A stretch of DNA of 64,000 nt from SCTD01 sp036675425 (GTDB taxonomy: Bacteria; Actinomycetota; Actinomycetes; Mycobacteriales; SCTD01). Positions 43,549-51,086 of the stretch are shown here, piece after piece (the stretch's first letter is position 1; each line of letters starts with the position of its first letter). The notes beneath the pieces are model-generated. The model saw only the letters and a list, made by a program, of their open reading frames with translations, ran no database searches and was not told the origin of the DNA. The translations under genes and the position numbers were made by a program. The stretch spans positions 1 to 64,000 of the forward strand of contig JAKFFB010000191.1 of assembly GCA_036675425.1 (NCBI GenBank). Reading direction: 5' to 3'.

Positions 43549-44403
43549 GTGGCAGCCGACCGGGCGGCTGCGCTCGCGGACCCGGCTCGCCGGCTGCGGG
43601 ACGCCGCCGAGCCCCTCGCCATGCACGCCACCGGATCCGCGCACGTGCGCACCGCGCTCGAGGAGCTCGGGCTGGACCGCTTCTCGGGCTACGTGTGGGG
43701 TCGCGCCGCGGCGCTGGGGGAGCCGTCGCCGGCCGTTGTCGTCGCGACCTTCGGCGTCTTCGAGCCGAACCGCCTCGGCGCCGCCTACGCCTCCGCGCGG
43801 TCCGCCTGCCCTCGGGACCGGCTGCTGGCCGTGCGCGAGGCCGCGGTCGTGCTCAGCCTGCACCGGGTGCTGGGCGAGTCCGACGTCTCCGCGGTCGTGA
43901 GCCCGCTGCTGCGCGCCGTGTCCGCGCTGCCGCCCGGCGGTCGCCCGCTGTTCGCCGGCCTGCTCGGCTCGCCGCTGCCCGCGCAGCCGCTCGGCCGGCT
44001 CTGGCGCGCCTGCGAGCTGCTCCGCGAGCACCGCGGGGACAGCCACCTGCAGGCGGTGGTGGCGCGCGGGCTGCACCCGGTGGAGGCGAACCTGCTCACC
44101 GAGCTCTGGCACGGGCTGCCGGCGCCGGCGTACACCTTGACCCGCGGCTGGTCGGCGGAGCAGGCCGCGGACGCCCTTGAGCGCCTGAGCTCCGCCGGGC
44201 TGGTCCGCGACAGCCGGCTGACCGGAGACGGCGCGCGGCTGCGGACGGAGCTGGAGGTCGAGACCAACCGGGGCGAGCGCCGGCTCGTCGAGGCGCTCGG
44301 CGCGGATCTCGAGCGGGTCGTCGCGGCGCTGGAGCGCTGGTCGACCCGGTGCATCGCGGCCGGGGCGTTCACCACCGACCCCGGCAAGAGGGCCGCGGGA
44401 TGA
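43549..44403 (+). CDS. SCO6745-family protein
   Basis: This 284-residue helical protein belongs to the actinobacterial SCO6745-type family, recognised from the N-terminal arrangement (residues 1-60: Arg/Ala-rich helix, then LDRFSGYVWGRAAALGE). The second half contains a winged-helix-like segment (LTRGWSAEQAADALERLSSAGLV). Its function is not established. It begins three bases after the CoA-transferase stop and ends before a large palindrome, so it is probably the last gene of the importer operon. Confidence 0.7.
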   Translation: MAADRAAALADPARRLRDAAEPLAMHATGSAHVRTALEELGLDRFSGYVWGRAAALGEPSPAVVVATFGVFEPNRLGAAYASARSACPRDRLLAVREAAVVLSLHRVLGESDVSAVVSPLLRAVSALPPGGRPLFAGLLGSPLPAQPLGRLWRACELLREHRGDSHLQAVVARGLHPVEANLLTELWHGLPAPAYTLTRGWSAEQAADALERLSSAGLVRDSRLTGDGARLRTELEVETNRGERRLVEALGADLERVVAALERWSTRCIAAGAFTTDPGKRAAG

Positions 44404-44414
44404 CCCCCCGTACA

Positions 44415-44478
44415 TGATCAACGCCGGGCTCCCGCACTTCCCGACGTACGGAGAAGCGCTGGAACCCGGCGTTGATCA
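44415..44478. terminator. Long hairpin between convergent genes (likely bidirectional terminator or repeated palindrome)
   Basis: The left arm TGATCAACGCCGGGCTCC (44415-44432) pairs with GGAACCCGGCGTTGATCA (44461-44478) with one mismatch in 18. The 28-base interior also folds (CGCACTTCCCG against CGGAGAAGCG). It lies between the convergent SCO6745-type and SDR genes, 11 and 8 bases from their stops. It fits a bidirectional terminator but is unusually long and may be a member of a dispersed palindromic repeat family. Confidence 0.65.
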
Positions 44479-44486
44479 GCGAACGG

Positions 44487-45389
44487 CTACGCCGTGAACT
44501 TGGCTGCCAGCGCGGCGATCTCGTCCGTCGTGGACTGCGGGACGATCGACCCTTCGGTGCTGTTGATCTCGTCCAGGTGGGCCTGGATGTCCTCCGCGGT
44601 CGGCGTGACGCCGGCGCCGGCGAACCAGCCCTGGCCGAGCGTCCAGCTGACGGCGGCGTAGCGACCACCGGCGGCGGAGAACTGGCCGTGCGTCGTGGTG
44701 CAGGCCTCGCTGGCGAGGTAGACGACCATCGGCGTCACGAGCTCGGGCGCGAGGTAGTTGGCGAAGTCGCCGAGCAGCTCCTCGGTCATCCGGGTCTTGG
44801 CGACCGGCATGATCACGTTGGAGAGGATGCCGGCGCGGGCGCCCTCGACCGACAGCGTGTTGGACAGGCCGACCAGACCCATCTTGGCGGCCGAGTAGTT
44901 GCTCTGGCCGAAGTTGCCGAAGGTCGCGTTGGACGCGGTGTGGACGAAGCGGCCGTAGCCGTTCTCCTTCATGACGGCGAACGCCGGCTGGCTGACGTAG
45001 AAGGCGGCCTTGAGGTGGACGTCGATGATGGCGTCGAGGTCGTCCCAGGTGAGCTTGAGGAAGCTCTTGTCGCGCAGGAAGCCGGCGTTGTTGATGACGA
45101 TGTCGACCTTGCCGAAGGTGTCGACGGCGGTCTTGACGATGTTGGCGCCGCCCTCGGGCGTCATGACCGAGTCGAAGTTCGGGGCGGCGTCGCCGCCGGC
45201 CGCCTTGATCTCGTCGACGACCTTCTGCGCGGCGGTGTGGTCGCCGCCCTGGCCGTCGACGCTGCCGCCGAGGTCGTTCACGACGACGGCGGCACCGCGC
45301 TTGGCGAGCTCGAGGGCGTAGGTGCGGCCGAGGCCGCCGCCGGCGCCGGTGACGACGGCGACGCGGCCGTCGAAGCTGATGTCGGACAC
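44487..45389 (-). CDS. SDR of the multifunctional-enzyme-2 type ((3R)-hydroxyacyl-CoA dehydrogenase-like)
   Basis: The 300-residue SDR matches the dehydrogenase domain of peroxisomal MFE-2. It has RVAVVTGAGGGLGRTYALEL, VVVNDLGGSVDGQG (Asp selecting NAD), NNAGFLRDKSFLKLTWDD, the catalytic Ser in TASNATFGN and YSAAKMGLVG. The GTG at 45389 follows GGAG. It stands alone, convergent with the importer operon, and would oxidise (3R)-hydroxyacyl-CoA such as that made by the MaoC hydratase at 29217. Confidence 0.9.
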   Translation of the reverse strand: MSDISFDGRVAVVTGAGGGLGRTYALELAKRGAAVVVNDLGGSVDGQGGDHTAAQKVVDEIKAAGGDAAPNFDSVMTPEGGANIVKTAVDTFGKVDIVINNAGFLRDKSFLKLTWDDLDAIIDVHLKAAFYVSQPAFAVMKENGYGRFVHTASNATFGNFGQSNYSAAKMGLVGLSNTLSVEGARAGILSNVIMPVAKTRMTEELLGDFANYLAPELVTPMVVYLASEACTTTHGQFSAAGGRYAAVSWTLGQGWFAGAGVTPTAEDIQAHLDEINSTEGSIVPQSTTDEIAALAAKFTA

Positions 45390-45489
45390 GGAGGTGCTCC
45401 TGCGAGTTCGGGGATGGAGGGGCGCGGACGACACCGCGCTGGCCTCCATCGTCCCGCGCTCCCCCTACTGGCCGGTAGCCACCCCCCGT

Positions 45490-47460
45490 TTACGGCTGGA
45501 AGGACAGCGAGCCGGTGCGCGCGAACGAGTCCGCGTCGCCGGCCACGACCCCGAGCTGGCTGACCGCGTAGATGCGGTCGGCGTCGTGCAGCACCCGCTC
45601 GGGCTGCGCGGCCATGACCTCCATCCGGCCCGCCTCGACCAGCGTCCTGCCCTCGACCCGCACGCCGAGCGCGCCGAACCACGATCCGCGGCCGTCCCAC
45701 TCCGACAGCGGCAGCAGCGCCGTCCGACGCGAGACGTCGTAGCCGAAGGCACGGCTCTCGTCTGCGGCCGGCGTCCAGCCCTGCCCGAGCGGCAGCCGGT
45801 CGACCTGGGTGGGCTTCGTGCGGTCGGACAGGTCGAACAGCGACACCTGCATGCCGGTCACCCGGCCCTGCGCGTCCGCGTCCTGCCCGACGCCCAGCAG
45901 CAGGTCGTCGCCGACCGGGTGCAGGTAGGTCGAGAAGCCGGGGATCTTCAGCTCACCGGTCACGCGGGGCGCAGCCGGGTCGGACAGGTCGAGGACGTAG
46001 AGCGGGTCGGTCTGCCGGAACGTCACGACGGTCGCGAGGTCGCCGAAGTAGCGCACCGCGTAGATCCGCTCGTCGATGCCGAGCCCGCCGACGCGGCCGA
46101 CCTGGACCAGCCCGTTGTCCCGCTCCTCCAGCACGATCACGCTGGACGAGCTCGGGGTCTGCCCGCCCCACGGCGGCGCGCTGGTGGTGGCGACGCGCAG
46201 GTGCCCGTCGTACGACGACAGCGCCCACCGGCCGATGACGTAGCCGTCGACCGACGCGCTCCCGGCGTACGAGGTGCGGTCCGGGGCGGAGGTGTCGAAC
46301 GCGTGCAGCTCGGTGGTGACCTCGTTCTCGACGTCGACGGTCGAGGTGTCGGACGGGGCGCTGGACACCGCGTCGTCCGCCATCGCCGGCGCCGCCGTGC
46401 CCCAGCGGCTGGTCGCGACGTAGAGCCGGTCGGCGGAGGCGTAGACGAGCTCGCCGTCCGTGGTGACGGCGGTCGTGTCGAGCGGTTGCAGGTCTCGCTG
46501 CAGGTCCAGCGTCGTCACGAGCAGGGTGCTCGCGCCGCGCGGGTCAGGAGCGTGCCGGACGTCCGAGCAGCCGACCGCCTGGTCGTCGGAGATGAGGTCT
46601 CCGTCGGCGTCCCGTCGCTCGATCGTCGGCAGCACGTCGGCCAGGCCGACAGCCCCTGCGCGCTTGCGGTTCTCGGCGAGAGCGGCGTCGTTCTGCGCCT
46701 GGCCGTACGGCTGGACCGGCTGCACCCCCTCGGGCATCGGGGTGGAGCTGGTGACCAGCCGCACCGCGCCGTCCGACAGCCGTGCCGACAGGTAGCGACC
46801 GTCGAGCTTGGCCTGCTCGACCAGTCTCGGCGCGGCCGGGTTCGCGATGTCGTAGAGCAGCGCCGTGGTGCTCATGCTCGACGGTCCCCAGGGCATGGAG
46901 CGGAACGACGACGCGGGACCGCCCCACCAGCCGCCGTTGGGGGCGAGCACGAGGACGCGGTCGCCGTCGACGAGCAGCTCGGAGCCGTAGACCTCCTGGC
47001 CGAGCGACGTGCTGCTGAGCAGCTCCGGCTGCGCGCCGCGGCGGACGACCTGCAGCCGGTTCTGCGCCACGGCGAGCAGCAGGTCGCCGCTGGTCTTGGC
47101 CAGGTCCGGCTCGTCGACGCCCTGCTCCTGCAGGTTGGTCCCGGTCGGGCCGCTGCCGACGGCGCCGGTGTCGGCGCCACCCGCCGCGGCAGCAGCCCCG
47201 GCGCTCGGCGCGCCGACGGCCGCCGTGTCCCGCGCGCCCTCGGCGTACGCGATGCCCCCGCCACCCCCGACGCCCCACGGCGTGGCGTTCTTGCGCAGCT
47301 CGCTGCGGTAGTGGTCCAGCAGCTCGCCGCAGGAGTCGTACGGCACGAGGCCCTCGGCCGCGGCCTTGGGGGCGGCGCCCGGCAGCAGCGTGAGCCCAGC
47401 TGCCACCAGGACGAGCGCGGCCACGATCCCGGTGCTGGTGACGAGACGGCGAGACGGCAC
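45490..47460 (-). CDS. Secreted beta-propeller domain protein (Beta_propel family)
   Basis: The 656-residue protein has an N-terminal signal or anchor (IVAALVLVAAGLTLLPGAA), an Ala/Gly-rich linker and the family hallmark TNLQEQGVDEPDLAKT. A long region of beta-propeller blades follows. It is predicted to be exported and surface-associated. The family is widespread in actinobacteria and archaea without an assigned function. It starts 122 bases from the divergent tRNA-Ser gene. That gap contains a TAGCAT hexamer (47550-47555) which could be the tRNA -10 element. Confidence 0.85.
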   Translation of the reverse strand: MPSRRLVTSTGIVAALVLVAAGLTLLPGAAPKAAAEGLVPYDSCGELLDHYRSELRKNATPWGVGGGGGIAYAEGARDTAAVGAPSAGAAAAAGGADTGAVGSGPTGTNLQEQGVDEPDLAKTSGDLLLAVAQNRLQVVRRGAQPELLSSTSLGQEVYGSELLVDGDRVLVLAPNGGWWGGPASSFRSMPWGPSSMSTTALLYDIANPAAPRLVEQAKLDGRYLSARLSDGAVRLVTSSTPMPEGVQPVQPYGQAQNDAALAENRKRAGAVGLADVLPTIERRDADGDLISDDQAVGCSDVRHAPDPRGASTLLVTTLDLQRDLQPLDTTAVTTDGELVYASADRLYVATSRWGTAAPAMADDAVSSAPSDTSTVDVENEVTTELHAFDTSAPDRTSYAGSASVDGYVIGRWALSSYDGHLRVATTSAPPWGGQTPSSSSVIVLEERDNGLVQVGRVGGLGIDERIYAVRYFGDLATVVTFRQTDPLYVLDLSDPAAPRVTGELKIPGFSTYLHPVGDDLLLGVGQDADAQGRVTGMQVSLFDLSDRTKPTQVDRLPLGQGWTPAADESRAFGYDVSRRTALLPLSEWDGRGSWFGALGVRVEGRTLVEAGRMEVMAAQPERVLHDADRIYAVSQLGVVAGDADSFARTGSLSFQP

Positions 47461-47582
47461 GGCGACCTCCCAGGTCTGCGACTGCAGGTGTGACGCAGTG
47501 GAGCCGGCCCAGGATCCCTCGCCCGGCGCGGGGCCTGCAGGGAGTTCGGTAGCATCCGTCCCGGCAGTCGCGAGGCTGCCAG

Positions 47583-47672
47583 GGAGGCGTCGCCTAGTCC
47601 GGTCTATGGCGCCGCACTGCTAATGCGGTTTGGGTCTCAAGCCCATCGGGAGTTCAAATCTCCCCGCCTCCG
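47583..47672 (+). tRNA. tRNA-Ser(GCT)
   Basis: The 90-base gene folds into a class II tRNA. The acceptor stem GGAGGCG pairs with CGCCTCC and the discriminator is G. The anticodon stem-loop CGCA-CTGCTAA-TGCG gives anticodon GCT, the variable arm is long (TTGGGTCTCAAGCCCA) and the T arm is GGGAG-TTCAAAT-CTCCC. The CCA end is not encoded. It decodes AGC/AGU serine codons. Confidence 0.96.
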
Positions 47673-47723
47673 CCCACTGCTCCATCCGGGTGAAATTCCC
47701 TGGATCGAGCGTTGCCGCGAACC

Positions 47724-47740
47724 CCCGTCCGGAGGACGGG
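47724..47740 (+). terminator. Short GC-rich hairpin downstream of tRNA-Ser
   Basis: CCCGTCC-GGA-GGACGGG is a perfect 7-bp stem with a 3-base loop, 51 bases after the tRNA. No T-tract follows. The remaining 245-base gap up to 47917 shows no gene; its A+T-richest part is 47811-47840 (TTCAAAATATGAC), a plausible promoter for the following secreted protease gene. Confidence 0.4.
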
Positions 47741-47917
47741 ATGCGCTGCGTTCCGGTGCAAGAGCTGCGTCGCGCCGGACTCCGTACGCCATCCGGGGGA
47801 TCGCGACGCGTTCCACACTTTGGTTCAAAATATGACAAGTGCTTCAGAAGTGCCGCGCAACATGACGAACAGGTTCTCAGCGGACAGGGAAGGTCCGCTT
47901 CCCCTCAGGAGAACCCC

Positions 47918-49129
47918 ATGACCCGTCCGCTGCGCTACCTGCTCGTCTCGTCCGTCACCCTGCTGTCCGGCGCCGTCGCCGTGGCCGGGCTGGTCCCCGC
48001 CGCCGCGGTCAGCGACCTGCCGGCGGCCGCCCCGCCGGCGGCGGTCACGGCGCCCGCCGTCGTCCGCCCGGCCGCTGTCGTCCAGGCCGCCCAGATCGTG
48101 CGCGAGCAGATCTCCATGGGGATGGAGTGCACCCTGAGCGCCGGCGACGTCCCGCTCTGCCTGCACGGCGAGGACGCGGCCCCCGACAGCGTGGAGGCCG
48201 CCAGCGGCGCGACCGGCGCGACCGGCACCACCGGCTCGATCGGGTGCTACGGCAACGGCACCGACGGCCGCCGGGTGCGCGCCGTCTACGCCCGGCCGCA
48301 GACCGCCCCCGACCGCTTCGCCGAGTCGCTCCCGTCGATCCGCAGCTGGGCGGCCGGTGTCAGCGCGCAGTTCGACGAGTCCGCCGCCCGCACCGGCGGC
48401 CGCCGGCACGTCCGCTGGGCGACCACCCCTGGGCCGTCGTGCGCGGTGGTCGTCCTCTCGGTGACGCTCCCCGACACGGCGTTCCGGTCCTTCCAGGCCA
48501 CCGTCGACGCGCTCGAGCAGCGCGGCCTGAAGGCGGAGTACTCGAAGTACCTCGTCTGGGCCGACGTCGACCGGGTCTGCGGGCTCGCCACGAGCTTCGT
48601 CGACGACTCGCCGGGGCTGGACAACCTCAACAACGGCAGCCTCCCGTCGTACGCCCGGATCGACCGTCGCTGCTGGGGCAAGGTCGAGACGCACGAGCTG
48701 GTGCACATGCTCGGCGGTGTGCAGCGGTCGGCGACCAACGCCACCGCGGGCTTCCACTGCAGCGACGGACTCGACGTCATGTGCTACGACGACGGGACCG
48801 CGGGCAGCGCGCAGCGGGCCGTGTGCGGCAAGGAGCGGGTCCGCATCCTGGACTGCCGCAACGACGACTACTTCTCGACCGCGGCGCCGCGCGGCAGCTA
48901 CCTGCAGACGCACTGGAACACCGCGCGCAGCTCCTTCCTCGCCGCGACGCTCAGCGATCCCGCCGCGGCGCCCGCGCCCCAGAGCAGCAGCCCGCCGGCG
49001 AGCCCGTCGCCGGGGCCGAGCAGCCCGCCGGAGGAGATCGAGGACCCGCTCAGCGGGGCCCTTCCCGCTGTCCAGCTCCCGGCCGGCATCCCGACCCTGC
49101 TGCCGTCGCTGCTCGGGAGCGACCGATGA
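47918..49129 (+). CDS. Secreted HExxH-type zinc metalloprotease-like protein
   Basis: The 403-residue protein has a Sec signal peptide (LLVSSVTLLSGAVAVAGLVPAAA), a Cys-containing catalytic region and a Pro/Ser-rich C-terminal tail. The zinc motif is HELVHMLGGVQ with His259 and His263. The third metzincin position is Gln, but a His follows in GFHCSDGLDVMCYDD, which also contains a Met-turn-like DVMCY. This pattern is known in uncharacterised actinobacterial exoproteins. CAGGAG precedes the ATG. The stop overlaps the cobalamin-LuxR gene (ATGA), an unexpected coupling of an exoprotein with a regulator. Confidence 0.8.
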   Translation: MTRPLRYLLVSSVTLLSGAVAVAGLVPAAAVSDLPAAAPPAAVTAPAVVRPAAVVQAAQIVREQISMGMECTLSAGDVPLCLHGEDAAPDSVEAASGATGATGTTGSIGCYGNGTDGRRVRAVYARPQTAPDRFAESLPSIRSWAAGVSAQFDESAARTGGRRHVRWATTPGPSCAVVVLSVTLPDTAFRSFQATVDALEQRGLKAEYSKYLVWADVDRVCGLATSFVDDSPGLDNLNNGSLPSYARIDRRCWGKVETHELVHMLGGVQRSATNATAGFHCSDGLDVMCYDDGTAGSAQRAVCGKERVRILDCRNDDYFSTAAPRGSYLQTHWNTARSSFLAATLSDPAAAPAPQSSSPPASPSPGPSSPPEEIEDPLSGALPAVQLPAGIPTLLPSLLGSDR

Positions 49130-50004
49130 GCGACCTGCAGGTGTCGAACGCGATCCCGTTGCAGCGCAGGCTGATCGACCTCGGACAGGCGCTCCGCTCG
49201 CCCGCTCCGGCGTCCGACGGGATGGCGGCGCTGTTCGAGGCCGAGCTGCGGCTGGGCCTGGAGGACGCCGACGAGGACCGGGCGTACGACGCGGCTCGCG
49301 CGCTGCACCGCCGCACCGGCGACCTGGCCCGCTGCCACCGCGCGGTCGCCCGGGTGCTGGCCGGCGTCGGCGCCGCCTGGGCGGCCGGGGAGTGCTCGAT
49401 CGCGCACGAGCACCGGGTGGCGTCCGCCGCCTCGGCGGTGCTGCACCGGCTCCGCCCGGCGTCCCCGCCGCACGACGCGCCTCGTGTCGTGCTCGCTGTG
49501 CCCCCGGGCGAGCGGCACCTGCTGGCGCTCAAGAGCCTGGCCCAGCTGCTGCGCGACGCCGGGCACGTCGCCGACGTCGTGGGCGACCTGCCGGCGGCCG
49601 AGCTGGCCGAGGCCGCCCGTGGTGCGGCCGCCGTCGTGATCAGCGTGCACGTCCGCAGCGCGGCGCCGGCCGGCCTGGTGGCCGCGGTGCGCCGGGTGCA
49701 CCCGGACTGCCTGATCGTCGTGGGAGGCCCGGCCGCGGCGCCCGTGCTCGAGGCCGACCTGATCACCAGCGACGTGACCGTGCTGCTGTCGGCGCTGGAC
49801 CGGCGCGGCTGCCCGCTCAGCGAGCGCGAGCTGCAGGCGCTGCGCTGCGTCGCGGACGGACTGACCAACGTCGAGGCGGCACAGGCCCTGGGTGTCGCCG
49901 CGGCCACCGTGAAGACGCACCTGGACCACGTGTTCCTCAAGACCGGCACGACCGGCCGGGCTGCCGCAGTGGCGCTCGCGCTGCGTCGCGGCTGGATCCG
50001 CTGA
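49126..50004 (+). CDS. Cobalamin-binding (CarH/LitR-type photosensory) domain with C-terminal LuxR-type HTH
   Basis: This 292-residue protein has a helical domain (residues about 20-110) with Trp85-x9-Glu95-His96 in GAAWAAGECSIAHEHRV, the Wx9EH motif of B12-dependent photoreceptors. A Rossmann-type B12 domain follows, with PPGERHLLAL placing His131 where CarH has its lower axial ligand. The last 65 residues are a LuxR/NarL-type HTH (LSERELQALRCVADGLTN and VAAATVKTHLDHVF). CarH and LitR instead carry an N-terminal MerR HTH. The product is probably a cytoplasmic light- or cobalamin-responsive regulator. It is coupled by ATGA overlap to the secreted protease gene. The DxHxxG consensus is imperfect (Ala for Gly). 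Confidence 0.82.
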   Translation: MSDLQVSNAIPLQRRLIDLGQALRSPAPASDGMAALFEAELRLGLEDADEDRAYDAARALHRRTGDLARCHRAVARVLAGVGAAWAAGECSIAHEHRVASAASAVLHRLRPASPPHDAPRVVLAVPPGERHLLALKSLAQLLRDAGHVADVVGDLPAAELAEAARGAAAVVISVHVRSAAPAGLVAAVRRVHPDCLIVVGGPAAAPVLEADLITSDVTVLLSALDRRGCPLSERELQALRCVADGLTNVEAAQALGVAAATVKTHLDHVFLKTGTTGRAAAVALALRRGWIR

Positions 50005-50065
50005 GGCGCCTGTACGGTCGAGGCAGACGGCGGGCACCGGCCCGCCGCACTGCCCCGGAGGTCCG

Positions 50066-50356
50066 ATGAGCACCACACCGGCAGCACCTGCCGGGTCGCT
50101 GACCTTCGACCTGCGCGGGCTGGTCTGGGGCATCGAGAGCGAGGTCGCCCAGATCACCGGCCTGTGCCGGCGCATCGACGAGCACGTGCGCGCGGTCAAC
50201 GTCGCGCGGGCCGAGGCCGCGCAGCGGCTGATCGACCTCGACGCACTGGTCGCCGCCGCTGAGCACCCCTCCCTGCAGGCCTGGCTGGAGACGGCGACGC
50301 GCGCGCCGCTGCCGCAGGTGCAGGAGGTCTTCCCCGACCGGCTCTACACGGACTGA
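50066..50356 (+). CDS. Small helical protein, paralogue of the 52827-53255 product
   Basis: The 96-residue acidic, helical protein has no recognised domain. From LRGLVWGIESEVAQITGLC to its end it aligns without gaps to the C-terminal 80 residues of the protein encoded at 52827-53255. Shared features are LRGLV-GIE-EV--ITGL, IDEHV or IDQHV, and LPQV-E-FP-R-Y. GGAGG precedes the ATG. Placed between the cobalamin-LuxR gene and a membrane-protein gene, it probably belongs to the signalling block. Confidence 0.7.
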   Translation: MSTTPAAPAGSLTFDLRGLVWGIESEVAQITGLCRRIDEHVRAVNVARAEAAQRLIDLDALVAAAEHPSLQAWLETATRAPLPQVQEVFPDRLYTD

Positions 50357-50432
50357 TCGGACATAGCGGCGAACGCCGCGCGCGACGCCGCCCGGGGTCG
50401 CACACTGAGGGCCCCTGTCCCCGGAGGTCCGC

Positions 50433-51062
50433 GTGCTGCTGGCCGGTGCCGCCGAGCTGACGGCGCACGGCGTGCACACCGCGGTCGTGGCCGGTGGCCT
50501 CTGCCTGCTCGTCGTGCTGCTGCGCCCCGCTCCCGCGGCGCCGTCCGCCCTCGCGGTGTCCCGGCTGCGCCGCGCCGCCCGGGACGGCCGGCTCGTCGAG
50601 CTCGCGACCCGGCAGGCGCTCGCGGTGCAGGACCGGCCGGGTCCCGACCCCGCGCTCCGCGCCGCCGCGGTGGGCAGCGTGGCGGCGGCGTGGATCCACG
50701 CGCTGGTCGCCGGGGACCACCTCGCGGTCTCGGCGGTGACCGGCGCGTTCTTCCTGCTCGCCGCCGGAGCGCAGACGGCGTGGGCGGCCGCGCTCCTGCT
50801 GCGCCCGTCGTACTCCGTGCTGGTCGCGGGTTGCGCCGGTCACCTGGCGCTGGTCGGTCTGTGGCTGGCCAGCCGCACGCTGGGTGCGGAGCGCATCGGC
50901 GTCGTCGACGCCCTCGCCGTGACGTACGAGCTGCTCGCCGTCGGCGCGGGCGTCCTCGTGCTGCGCCGCATGACGTCGGCCCCGCTGCCGTCCGACCGCC
51001 GTCGCACGGCGCCGGCGCTCGCCGTCGGCGGCACCGTCGCGCTCGCCCTGTGGGGTCTCTAG
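50433..51062 (+). CDS. Six-helix membrane protein of a signalling cluster
   Basis: The 209-residue protein has about six hydrophobic helices with intramembrane histidines (WIHALVAGDHLAVS) and a Ser-Arg-Thr motif (LWLASRTLG) typical of an uncharacterised actinobacterial membrane family. The GTG start follows CCGGAGG. It is 24 bases from the next membrane protein gene, so the two are likely co-expressed. A sensory input role is only an inference. Confidence 0.7.
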   Translation: MLLAGAAELTAHGVHTAVVAGGLCLLVVLLRPAPAAPSALAVSRLRRAARDGRLVELATRQALAVQDRPGPDPALRAAAVGSVAAAWIHALVAGDHLAVSAVTGAFFLLAAGAQTAWAAALLLRPSYSVLVAGCAGHLALVGLWLASRTLGAERIGVVDALAVTYELLAVGAGVLVLRRMTSAPLPSDRRRTAPALAVGGTVALALWGL

Positions 51063-51086
51063 CGATGCCGAAGCCGAGGAGCTGAC

